From Spirochaetia bacterium UBA5368 (GTDB taxonomy: Bacteria; Spirochaetota; UBA4802; UBA5368): a stretch of DNA of 8,267 bases. Position numbers and translations under genes: made by a program. Positions 1-6,112 of this stretch are shown in pieces (position 1 is the first letter of the stretch; each line of letters begins with the position of its first letter). The stretch is from NCBI GenBank assembly GCA_002407865.1, contig DHPI01000063.1:11588-19854 (forward strand), in the 5' to 3' direction. The notes beneath the pieces are model-generated. The model was not told the DNA's origin and did no database searches. It saw nothing but the letters and a program-made list of their open reading frames with translations.

Positions 1-949
1 TAGAGCGCAGAATGGCGATCTCCCGTTTTTTCTGGTTCACCACCATATTCAATATATTGTAGATTCCGAAGGCGACGATGAGAATTATTGTAAACGTGGT
101 GGCGTTGCGTACTATTGTCTGCGCCTTAAGCGTGACACGGATGTCCTCTTTCGCCTGGTCCCAGCTTTCCACCTTGTCGGTGCTGTACCGCGACCATTCG
201 GCGGCGGTATCCGCCGCGGAGTGCACGTCTTTCAGCCGCACGACGATGTCGGAGATTTCGCCCGGTGATTGCGTAATCTTTTGCACCGTCGTTATCGACG
301 AATACGCGATGCGGTTGTCTATCTGCTTTACGCCGGTACGATAGATGCTGACTATTTTAACCGGAAACATGACGCCGCCGGCGCCCGTTACGTGTATGGT
401 TCCGTTCAGGTTTGCGCCCAGCCGGTTCATCAATTCCTCACCGAGAAGTATGAGGGAGTCGCCTTTGCCCACGGATTTCAGGGCGCCTGCGATAATGTCG
501 CCCTCGAGGTTTGTCACGTGCGACTGTTTCTCGGGATCGATGCCCGCCAGCCGCACCGGCAGCGAAAATTTTCCGTGGCTGAAAATAACCTCGCGGACGA
601 TCTGTGTCGAATATGCGACAACGGACGGGTCGGCGTTAAGGCGGTTGAACCAGCCATGAATGTTGCTCAGGTATGAATTGGACGCCCTGCCCGATGGAGG
701 ATTAACCCAATGAATCGTTGTTCCCGTAAAAAACATGTTTCTGAATGTCGCCTCGGTTATGATTTCGTCCCTGGGTGATATCCGCACATACGCGTCGATG
801 TTGATGAGCTTCTCGATGACGTAGTCCTGGTATCCGATCTGGATGCCCGCAAACACGATGTATCCCGCCGCGCCAAGCATAATCCCCACAAACGTGAGGA
901 TTGTCTGTTGCGGCCTGTTGATAAGGTGTCTCATCGCGAGAAAAAACAC
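1..949 (-). CDS. FtsX/MacB-type ABC transporter permease, partial (3' end beyond the left edge)
   Basis: An inner membrane permease of the FtsX/MacB/LolC-E family, of which about 316 codons are visible. The N-terminus (VFFLAMRHLINRPQQTILTF) is the usual cytoplasmic lead into the first membrane helix, which continues through VGIMLGAAGYIVFAGI. A periplasmic domain of about 230 residues follows, of the MacB_PCD type. The second helix (TIILIVAFGIYNILNMVV) ends in NQKKREIAILRS, the cytoplasmic signature after the first FtsX-domain helix. The last two helices lie beyond base 1. I place the start at GTG 949: GAGG sits 6 bases upstream (956-959) and the residues before ATG 934 are already family-like, while ATG 934 has no ribosome site. 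The gene begins 19 bases after the adaptor gene, so the two are very probably co-transcribed. An ATPase gene is expected next to them but is not seen. Lipoprotein sorting or export of a small molecule or peptide are both possible; the substrate cannot be read from the sequence. Confidence 0.9.
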   Translation of the reverse strand, partial: MFFLAMRHLINRPQQTILTFVGIMLGAAGYIVFAGIQIGYQDYVIEKLINIDAYVRISPRDEIITEATFRNMFFTGTTIHWVNPPSGRASNSYLSNIHGWFNRLNADPSVVAYSTQIVREVIFSHGKFSLPVRLAGIDPEKQSHVTNLEGDIIAGALKSVGKGDSLILLGEELMNRLGANLNGTIHVTGAGGVMFPVKIVSIYRTGVKQIDNRIAYSSITTVQKITQSPGEISDIVVRLKDVHSAADTAAEWSRYSTDKVESWDQAKEDIRVTLKAQTIVRNATTFTIILIVAFGIYNILNMVVNQKKREIAILRS

Positions 950-955
950 GGGTTG

Positions 956-959
956 CCTC
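956..959 (-). promoter_or_regulatory. Ribosome binding site deciding the GTG start of the permease
   Basis: GAGG on the minus strand lies 6 bases before GTG 949. The in-frame ATG at 934 has only CTCGCG before it, so the GTG start is preferred. This adds five residues (VFFLA) that match how FtsX-type permeases begin. Confidence 0.55.
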
Positions 960-968
960 GCAGCCGTT

Positions 969-1751
969 TCATTGTTTTTTCATAATGACGATCTCGTCGG
1001 TCGGTGCAATGCTGTCGTCGAGCACTTCGCCCCACGCGCCGTCGATGGCGCCGATGTTCGCCCGAACGGTTATTTTTTTTCCGCCGCGGTACACGGTGAC
1101 CGCGCCCTCGCGGATTGACGTGAGCGGAATAAGGAGCGCGGATTCTTTCCGCGCTACCTGGATCGCGACATCGGTGGTCATTTCCGGCAGCACCTCCTGT
1201 GGCAGCGTTACGCGTATGCGCGCGAGGAATTGCCCGTCCGACGGATAAATGCTCTCAACGACGCCGTTGAATACTTTACCGCGAATCGTTTCAACGGTCA
1301 GTTCGGCGATTTGCCCTTTTCTGACGCGCAGGGCCGATTGCTGATCGATGGAAAGCTGCACGTACGTGCTGCTGAGGTCCATCAACGTCAGCAACACGGT
1401 CCCCGTGATTGCGAGCTCGCCCTCTTCGCAGTAGAGGCGCGTCACGGTGCCGGCGAACGGGGCGTGGAATGTGATGCCTGCGTCGGTTGAAACGAGCGGC
1501 GAATTTTTTTTCACATCCTGGCCCTCAGTTACGTAGATTCGCGTGACCGTGGCGGGGATTCCGGTTTTCAGGTTGTAGGTCCTGTCGGATTTTACGGTGC
1601 CGACGGCGTAGACGGCCTCCACAATCGGCCCCGTTCGGGGGCGCACCCGCATTGTGGAGGTGGTGTTGGAATATCGTAGTATGATGAATATGATGGCCAC
1701 GCACAACACGGCAATGAGCACAATTTTGTTCCGTCGGGAGTGTGATTTCAT
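969..1751 (-). CDS. Periplasmic adaptor (membrane fusion protein, HlyD/RND-type), no alpha-hairpin
   Basis: A 260-residue adaptor that would sit between an inner membrane transporter and the periplasm. Residues 1-9 are basic and residues 10-25 form one membrane helix. The two half-lipoyl motifs are at about 62-90 (PATVTRIYVTEGQDVKKNSP) and 93-123 (ITFHAPFAGTVTRLYCEEGE). A beta-barrel domain follows at about 128-200, and a membrane-proximal domain runs from about 204 (ALLIPLTSIREGAVTVYRGG) to the end. In MacA-like adaptors a coiled-coil hairpin of tens of residues separates the lipoyl halves; here they are joined by only a few residues, so direct docking on a TolC-like channel looks unlikely. 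The stop is 19 bases before the permease start, which fits an adaptor-permease operon. The start at ATG 1751 has only a weak upstream GGA. The family assignment is firm; the substrate is unknown. Confidence 0.9.
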   Translation of the reverse strand: MKSHSRRNKIVLIAVLCVAIIFIILRYSNTTSTMRVRPRTGPIVEAVYAVGTVKSDRTYNLKTGIPATVTRIYVTEGQDVKKNSPLVSTDAGITFHAPFAGTVTRLYCEEGELAITGTVLLTLMDLSSTYVQLSIDQQSALRVRKGQIAELTVETIRGKVFNGVVESIYPSDGQFLARIRVTLPQEVLPEMTTDVAIQVARKESALLIPLTSIREGAVTVYRGGKKITVRANIGAIDGAWGEVLDDSIAPTDEIVIMKKQ

Positions 1752-1805
1752 CGCAGGTAGTTCCGGTGTTTGGTGCAGTCCATAGTAAATAGGTTTCTCG
1801 CCGAT

Positions 1806-1834
1806 AGCTTAAAACATGTATGCGTGTATGTCAA
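1806..1834 (-). promoter_or_regulatory. Possible sigma-70 promoter for the adaptor-permease pair
   Basis: The minus strand carries a perfect TTGACA at 1834-1829, then a 17-base spacer, then TAAGCT at 1811-1806, which is a poor -10 match (3 of 6). The position about 55 bases before ATG 1751 and the AT-rich context are suitable. A perfect TATAAT lies just upstream at 1841-1836, but it has no -35 at the right distance. Confidence 0.25.
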
Positions 1835-1843
1835 TATTATAAA

Positions 1844-1876
1844 CACGGCCGGGCTGTTGCCGCCGTGCGTTTTTTT
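1844..1876 (+). terminator. Terminator-like hairpin with T7 tract, facing the propeller-OmpA gene
   Basis: CACGGC (1844-1849) pairs with GCCGTG (1862-1867). Two more inner pairs can form if C1850 bulges out. After CG comes a run of seven T (1870-1876). On the plus strand this is the shape of an intrinsic terminator. No plus-strand gene is seen upstream of it, so it may be a leader attenuator for the gene starting at 2017, the end of an unseen short transcript, or chance. On the minus strand the T run would be an A run before the stem, so it does not serve the adaptor gene. Confidence 0.4.
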
Positions 1877-2003
1877 CTTGAATAAACTCTCGCGATGAAT
1901 TACACACAGGATATCGTGGAGGCGCGCCGCCTCATTTGCGATGCGTGCCGGCGGAGCATGGGGCGCTCCTCGCGCCGCGTCGCGGCGAACGACGTCCAAT
2001 CAC

Positions 2004-2007
2004 GGAG
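2004..2007 (+). promoter_or_regulatory. Ribosome binding site of the propeller-OmpA gene
   Basis: GGAG ends 9 bases before ATG 2017. It supports this start over the longer open frame from 1936, whose extra 27 residues (Arg- and Ala-rich) would precede a perfectly good signal peptide. Confidence 0.6.
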
Positions 2008-2016
2008 ATTCCCGCA

Positions 2017-4041
2017 ATGAAAAAAATCATGCTCGTGATTTTTGTGTTTTCCGCATCCCTTGCCACGGCCGCCGACTGGCCGATATACAAGGGAAATATT
2101 TTATTTACCGGCAACAACGACGAGGTGACCGTGAAAAACGGAAATCTCAAATGGATGTACCAGGCACCGAACCTTGTCTATTTCCCTATTGTATCCGACG
2201 GCAAAGTATACTTTCTCGACCTTGCGAAGAATCTCTACTGTCTCGATGAGGATAAGGGAAATCTGCTGTGGAAGGCCGACATTCAGCAGGTGTCGTCACA
2301 GTTCAGGGCTGCGTCAAAATCCGGGGGGAAGATCAAATATCCCCTGATTATGGGAAATAACATCTACCTGTCCGATGCGATTGCGATCTACTGTCTCGAC
2401 AAAATCACCGGCAAGGTCGTCTGGGCGCGCACCGGCATGCGCGATGATCGCGAGCTCGAGCTGAAAAAAAAATCGTGGAAAGATGAAAAAGCCGCGACCG
2501 GAAGGTTCAGCGTCGATAAAAAATTCGCTCCCGCGGGGAGCGCATACGCGACAGTAGACGGCATCTATTCCGATCCGGTTATCGCCAACGGGCGCATCTA
2601 TTATGGCACGCGGAATGTCTTTATCGCCAGGGACATTGCGAACGGCCGTCTGGTGTGGGACAACGACTCGATTAAATCATACAGCGGCTTTCCTTCGTAT
2701 TATGACGACTATGTCTTCACCCAGTCGATGGATTACTCGACCGGTGCGTACGTTCTCTATTGCATTGCCGCCCGTAACGGCACAGTGGCGTGGTCGAAGC
2801 ATCTGGAAAAGCCGTTCAAGATATTCTCGCCGGTCATCTACCGGCAGAAGGTGTACATGCCGATAGGCGGCGCGCTCGAATGCTACAGCCTGACTAACGG
2901 TGAAACGCTCTGGCGGAAGGATTTCGGCGAAACCATAACCTCGAACCCGGGTTTTTCCGAGAGGGAGATCATTCTCACGCTGGGCAACAGGCGGGTCGTC
3001 ATGATCAATCCCGACGACGGAACAATTACCTCGTCGATCGACCTCGGGGAGCAATCGAGCCCCTATTTTGTGATCATCAGGGACCAGGTCTATATTGCCT
3101 CGGCGTTTACGAAGATCGTTACCGACAGGGAGGTGCCGTTTACGTCGCTCAGGGCGCTGAGGTTCGGGGGAAGCGCGCCGCTGTGGCAATTCTCCACGCC
3201 GTTCCCGGGAGGGCCGCACCAGCCTGCCGCGTCGAATGGCATACTCTTTCAGCCTGCGGGAAACTATCTCTATGCGGTCGGCACCGACTATTATCCGCGT
3301 ATCGTCGAGGGGGGCAGCGCACTGTACGATCCCTATAACACGCGCGAAGACCCCGGTGGCGCTCCGGGCGATATAAAGCCCGCTGCGCCCGTGAAAGACG
3401 GTGCGCCTGCGGCCGGGGCGAAAAAAGAGACCGAACCGGAAACGCGAAAAATAAGGCTCACGGTTGCCGACACCACCGGCGTTTTCGTGCCTGCGGAAAT
3501 CGACGTGCGGAAGTGGGAGGAGGGGAAGCCGGTCTATTCGAAGAAAACGATGGTGACGTTACCCGGACAGGAGATCGAGATTCCGAACGGCGACGGGATA
3601 GAAATCACCGCATCTGCGCCCGGTTTTGTGCCGAAAAAGATCATCCTGCCCAAAAACGATTCCGGGCCAGTCATCACGCTGGACAAAATGGAGAAGGGCA
3701 AGGAGATCGTTATTGAGAATATTCATTTCGAGATCAACGAGGCGTACCTGCGCAGGGAGTCGCTCAACATCCTCGACAGGCTGGCCGACGCCATGAAGCG
3801 CAACGGGCGCATTACAATCGAGATTCGCGGCCACACGGATTCCACCGGCACGCGCCAGCACAACCTTACGCTTTCGCGACGCAGGGCCGATGCGGTCGTG
3901 GATTACCTGATTAAAAACGGCATTAGCCCCGAACGGCTGAGCGCCAGGGGTTTCGGGCCGGATAAACCCATCGGCGATAACGCGACCGCCGACGGCAGGC
4001 GCAAAAACAGGCGCACGGAGATTTCGGTGACGGATATGTAA
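2017..4041 (+). CDS. Secreted PQQ-like beta-propeller protein with C-terminal OmpA (peptidoglycan-binding) domain
   Basis: A 674-residue exported protein. Residues 1-18 or 19 are a signal peptide (MKKIMLVIFVFSASLATA, then ADWP). Residues 20 to about 425 are a PQQ-type beta-propeller, seen from repeated blade ends: LYCLDEDKGNLLWKADI, IYCLDKITGKVVWAR, ARDIANGRLVWDN, LYCIAARNGTVAWSK, LECYSLTNGETLWRKDF and VVMINPDDGTITSSIDL. The residues needed to bind PQQ in dehydrogenases cannot be claimed, so this is probably a structural, BamB-like propeller. A Pro/Ala/Lys/Glu-rich linker at about 430-478 leads to a small beta-rich domain (about 479-560). Residues 565-674 are an OmpA domain with GHTD (Asp608) and LSRRRA (Arg623). 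The 15-residue spacing equals that of the diaminopimelate-binding Asp and Arg of Acinetobacter OmpA. The protein should be anchored non-covalently to peptidoglycan. It is transcribed alone, away from the adaptor gene and towards the 4265-5314 gene. The domain calls are firm; the cellular role is unknown. Confidence 0.92.
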   Translation: MKKIMLVIFVFSASLATAADWPIYKGNILFTGNNDEVTVKNGNLKWMYQAPNLVYFPIVSDGKVYFLDLAKNLYCLDEDKGNLLWKADIQQVSSQFRAASKSGGKIKYPLIMGNNIYLSDAIAIYCLDKITGKVVWARTGMRDDRELELKKKSWKDEKAATGRFSVDKKFAPAGSAYATVDGIYSDPVIANGRIYYGTRNVFIARDIANGRLVWDNDSIKSYSGFPSYYDDYVFTQSMDYSTGAYVLYCIAARNGTVAWSKHLEKPFKIFSPVIYRQKVYMPIGGALECYSLTNGETLWRKDFGETITSNPGFSEREIILTLGNRRVVMINPDDGTITSSIDLGEQSSPYFVIIRDQVYIASAFTKIVTDREVPFTSLRALRFGGSAPLWQFSTPFPGGPHQPAASNGILFQPAGNYLYAVGTDYYPRIVEGGSALYDPYNTREDPGGAPGDIKPAAPVKDGAPAAGAKKETEPETRKIRLTVADTTGVFVPAEIDVRKWEEGKPVYSKKTMVTLPGQEIEIPNGDGIEITASAPGFVPKKIILPKNDSGPVITLDKMEKGKEIVIENIHFEINEAYLRRESLNILDRLADAMKRNGRITIEIRGHTDSTGTRQHNLTLSRRRADAVVDYLIKNGISPERLSARGFGPDKPIGDNATADGRRKNRRTEISVTDM

Positions 4042-4264
4042 GGCAGGATGGTGCGATCCCGGCGCGTGCCGGGCGCATCGTGTTTGCCCGGATGCGCATA
4101 TCACGTGTAAAAGGACGAGTGGCGCGTGCGTTGAGTATGGAATGTCTTGAAAGCATGCAGAGAACTTTTGCGCATCGTGCCGCGATGTCGGTATAACCAG
4201 TTGCGGTGCTGTATGAAAGTTAATAGAGCGTCATTTCGAGAGCGGTGGTTTTGCCTGACTCGAG
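4042..4264. other. Gap between convergent genes, with a short GC-rich hairpin
   Basis: These 223 bases separate two converging genes and show no convincing ORF. The only clear structure is CCCGGC (4058-4063) and GCCGGG (4068-4073) around a GCGT loop, starting 16 bases after the plus-strand stop codon. It is placed like a terminator, but no T tract follows on either strand, so it could be a Rho-type end or an mRNA-stabilising hairpin. Confidence 0.4.
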
Positions 4265-5314
4265 TTACAAATTTATTCGAATTCCTGCCTGAATACTCAG
4301 GTACGCGCAGAACATGTCTCTTTCTATGAAGAGAACCGCTTCGGGAAGGGCAATCAGTCGTGTGTCGGCGGTGATTGCATACCCCATTTCGCATTGGAAC
4401 GCGGCATGGGGATCGAAAAAAGGCGTATAGCCCCCGGCGCCTCTGTCTTTAACATAATGGGCGATATACCCCGCGCCCGCCATTGGCAGGAGGTTGACCC
4501 CCCCGGAAAAACAGAAGGAGTACCCGGCCAGCAGGGTGAGCTGAGTCGAAATATATGAGTCTATTTTACCGGCTTTCGGGTGCATATGATAAAATCCGGC
4601 GGAGATTCGACCGTCATATTTTTCGAATAACATATCTTCAATTCCGGCAGAGAGCGTAATCCCCGCCCCGTAATCCGCCATATTTCTGAACTTTCCCAGA
4701 GGGAGCATCACCGACGGTGAGGCGGTAATAAAGTAACACAGAGGGTGCTCTGGCTGCGGGGGAGATATCTTTTTCGGTTGATAGTAGCGTGCGATCGCGG
4801 TAAGGAGCTTTTCGATGCCCCCATCCAGGTCCGCAGCCGGCATTTTTTCATGGATGAGCGCGATGGTGGAAGAATCGTTCATGTCAATAATTTCGATGGT
4901 GATACTATAATACTCGCTTTGTATCCTGCGGAGGAGATACTGTTCCTCGTTTTCCCGCCCGAGGGGCGTGACGGTCTGTTTTTTCCGCATGGTGATGGAG
5001 CCGACAATCACCCTGTCGGCCGCATAGAGCCTCCCGTTTTCAAGGGCGCATTCCCGGTTTTGGCAGTTATGCAATGGCGCGCCGACCTGATCAGCGGCAC
5101 GTTCTTCGATGGGCAGTAATGTTAAAAACGGTGTTTGCCGCAATCCGCCGATTATTTTTTTGTTTATATGCTCCGCCATTTTTGGCGCGACGCCAGGTGT
5201 CGCCATATTCAAGAAAATGGTACGGTGCGATGCAGGGCCGCCGGCTTCCAGTGAGTATAGAGAAGCGGGGGATGATATTATGCACACAGCCAGTAGAATG
5301 ATTGTTTTTCTCAT
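4265..5314 (-). CDS. Exported two-part protein: GNA1162/TolB-N-like N-terminal half and C-terminal outer membrane barrel-like half
   Basis: A 349-residue protein with a signal peptide at about 1-21 (MRKTIILLAVCIISSPASLY). Residues 30-177 resemble the alpha/beta domain of many exported lipoproteins (GNA1162, FlgO or TolB-N-like). The resemblance rests on the order CQNRECALENG (Cys84 and Cys89), then AADRVIVGSI, then a beta-rich stretch ending in SITIEIIDMNDSSTIALIHE. A Pro-rich linker (about 180-191) leads to residues 192-349, with alternating beta strands such as SVMLPLGKFRNMADYGAGIT and a polar-apolar C-terminal strand (CAYLSIQAGIRINL), as in small outer membrane barrels. The C-terminal residue is Leu, not the common Phe. 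The start codon overlaps the stop of the upstream gene (ATGA, 5311-5314) and has no good ribosome site, so it is probably translated by coupling. It is last in a three-gene run. The fold assignment is by eye; the function is unknown. Confidence 0.82.
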   Translation of the reverse strand: MRKTIILLAVCIISSPASLYSLEAGGPASHRTIFLNMATPGVAPKMAEHINKKIIGGLRQTPFLTLLPIEERAADQVGAPLHNCQNRECALENGRLYAADRVIVGSITMRKKQTVTPLGRENEEQYLLRRIQSEYYSITIEIIDMNDSSTIALIHEKMPAADLDGGIEKLLTAIARYYQPKKISPPQPEHPLCYFITASPSVMLPLGKFRNMADYGAGITLSAGIEDMLFEKYDGRISAGFYHMHPKAGKIDSYISTQLTLLAGYSFCFSGGVNLLPMAGAGYIAHYVKDRGAGGYTPFFDPHAAFQCEMGYAITADTRLIALPEAVLFIERDMFCAYLSIQAGIRINL

Positions 5315-6030
5315 AGGGCTGTCGTATAAGAAACACCCGCACGTATCATGGCGGTATTCGATCTGAGTTTGTCACCGTTGCCGGCGTAGGCGTTCAGGAA
5401 GGACGCGTCCACGCGGAGTCCCGTTTCAATGGCGATATTGTTCCATACGGGATATGCCACTCCGGCTCCGAGGTATATCCCCATTTCATTTTTTCCCGAG
5501 CGCTCGTCAATGGTGGAGCGTGTGCTAATCTTTCCGACTTTCTTGTGCTCGGTCCAGTCGCCTGTCTTCACGGCGTAAAAAATTCCCGTTTCAATGTATA
5601 TCATATCCATGAAATGACGGTATCCCGCCAGTATTTCTACGAATGAGAGTTCGAAGGTATTCGTCATGGGCAGCCCCATGTAGCTTCTTTCAAGCACCAG
5701 CGTTTTCCTGGCGTATTCCACTGCTGACATTATGGCGCCGGTGTCCCATGTCTTAAAGCCGAAGTGCGCGCCTGCGGTGTACGCCATGCCGATGGAACGC
5801 TTCTGATCGCCCACGCCGGCGACCGTACCGCCGGGGTAGGTTCCTCCGAAAGAGCCTGTAATACCCATGATGTATTTCCGCCCCAGAGTATCATCGGTGG
5901 TGTTCTCTTTTTCCGGATCGATTTGTTGATGCTCTGCTGGTTCTTTTTCGATATCGACAGGTTTTGCGTCGGCAATTGCCGTAAAGATCATCGTCAGTAA
6001 TATGGCGCATAGTGTCAGCGGGTATTTCAT
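5311..6030 (-). CDS. Small outer membrane beta-barrel protein (OMP_b-brl-like)
   Basis: A 239-residue protein with a signal peptide at 1-22 (MKYPLTLCAILLTMIFTAIA). A charged, Glu- and Lys-rich stretch (about 23-50) follows, then a C-terminal domain of repeated amphipathic strands: YIMGITGSFGG, MAYTAGAHFGFKTWDTG, FELSFVEILAGYRHF, MIYIETGIFYAVKTG, MGIYLGAGVAYPVWNNIAIE and TAMIRAGVSY. This is the pattern of eight-stranded porin-like or PorT/Opa-like barrels. I chose ATG 6030, not the frame opening at 6135, because AGGAAGG (6040-6046) precedes it and the signal peptide begins there; the longer form would also overlap the upstream gene. It is the middle gene of the run, 82 bases after the FG-GAP gene, and its stop overlaps the next start by four bases. 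A role in displaying or anchoring its neighbours is inference only. Confidence 0.85.
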   Translation of the reverse strand: MKYPLTLCAILLTMIFTAIADAKPVDIEKEPAEHQQIDPEKENTTDDTLGRKYIMGITGSFGGTYPGGTVAGVGDQKRSIGMAYTAGAHFGFKTWDTGAIMSAVEYARKTLVLERSYMGLPMTNTFELSFVEILAGYRHFMDMIYIETGIFYAVKTGDWTEHKKVGKISTRSTIDERSGKNEMGIYLGAGVAYPVWNNIAIETGLRVDASFLNAYAGNGDKLRSNTAMIRAGVSYTTAL

Positions 6031-6039
6031 GTAATCGTA

Positions 6040-6046
6040 CCTTCCT
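6040..6046 (-). promoter_or_regulatory. Ribosome binding site fixing the barrel gene's start
   Basis: AGGAAGG on the minus strand ends 9 bases before ATG 6030. It is the strongest ribosome site in this operon and decides the start against the 35-residue longer frame. Confidence 0.65.
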
Positions 6047-6064
6047 ATGATGATGTGTATAACA

Positions 6065-6091
6065 ACGCCGGGATAAGCAAATGACCGGCGT
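6065..6091 (-). other. Inverted repeat between the FG-GAP gene and the barrel gene
   Basis: ACGCCGG (6065-6071) and CCGGCGT (6085-6091) form a perfect 7-bp stem with a 13-base loop in the 82-base gap. No T tract follows on the minus strand, so full termination is unlikely. It could slow exonucleases or set the ratio of the two gene products. Confidence 0.35.
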
Positions 6092-6112
6092 AAAGCTTCG
6101 CCAAAAGCCGCA

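Noticed and set aside
1748..1999. Minus-strand frame of 83 residues overlapping the adaptor start by ATGA
   Set aside because: Its composition is unlike a protein, there is no ribosome site, and it covers the divergent promoter region and the terminator-like hairpin.
1936..2016. In-frame 27-residue extension of the propeller-OmpA gene
   Set aside because: It is Arg- and Ala-rich, lies before a complete signal peptide, and a GGAG site fits ATG 2017 instead.
2677..3219. Long minus-strand frame of 180 residues inside the propeller gene
   Set aside because: Arg- and Pro-rich, as expected for the antisense of a GC-rich gene; the plus-strand protein has clear domains.
4058..4073. CCCGGC/GCCGGG hairpin as a strong intrinsic terminator
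   Set aside because: No T tract follows on either strand, so it is reported only as a hairpin within the gap.
3559..4104. Long minus-strand frame of 181 residues opposite the OmpA domain
   Set aside because: It lies antisense to a conserved OmpA domain and has no recognisable motif.
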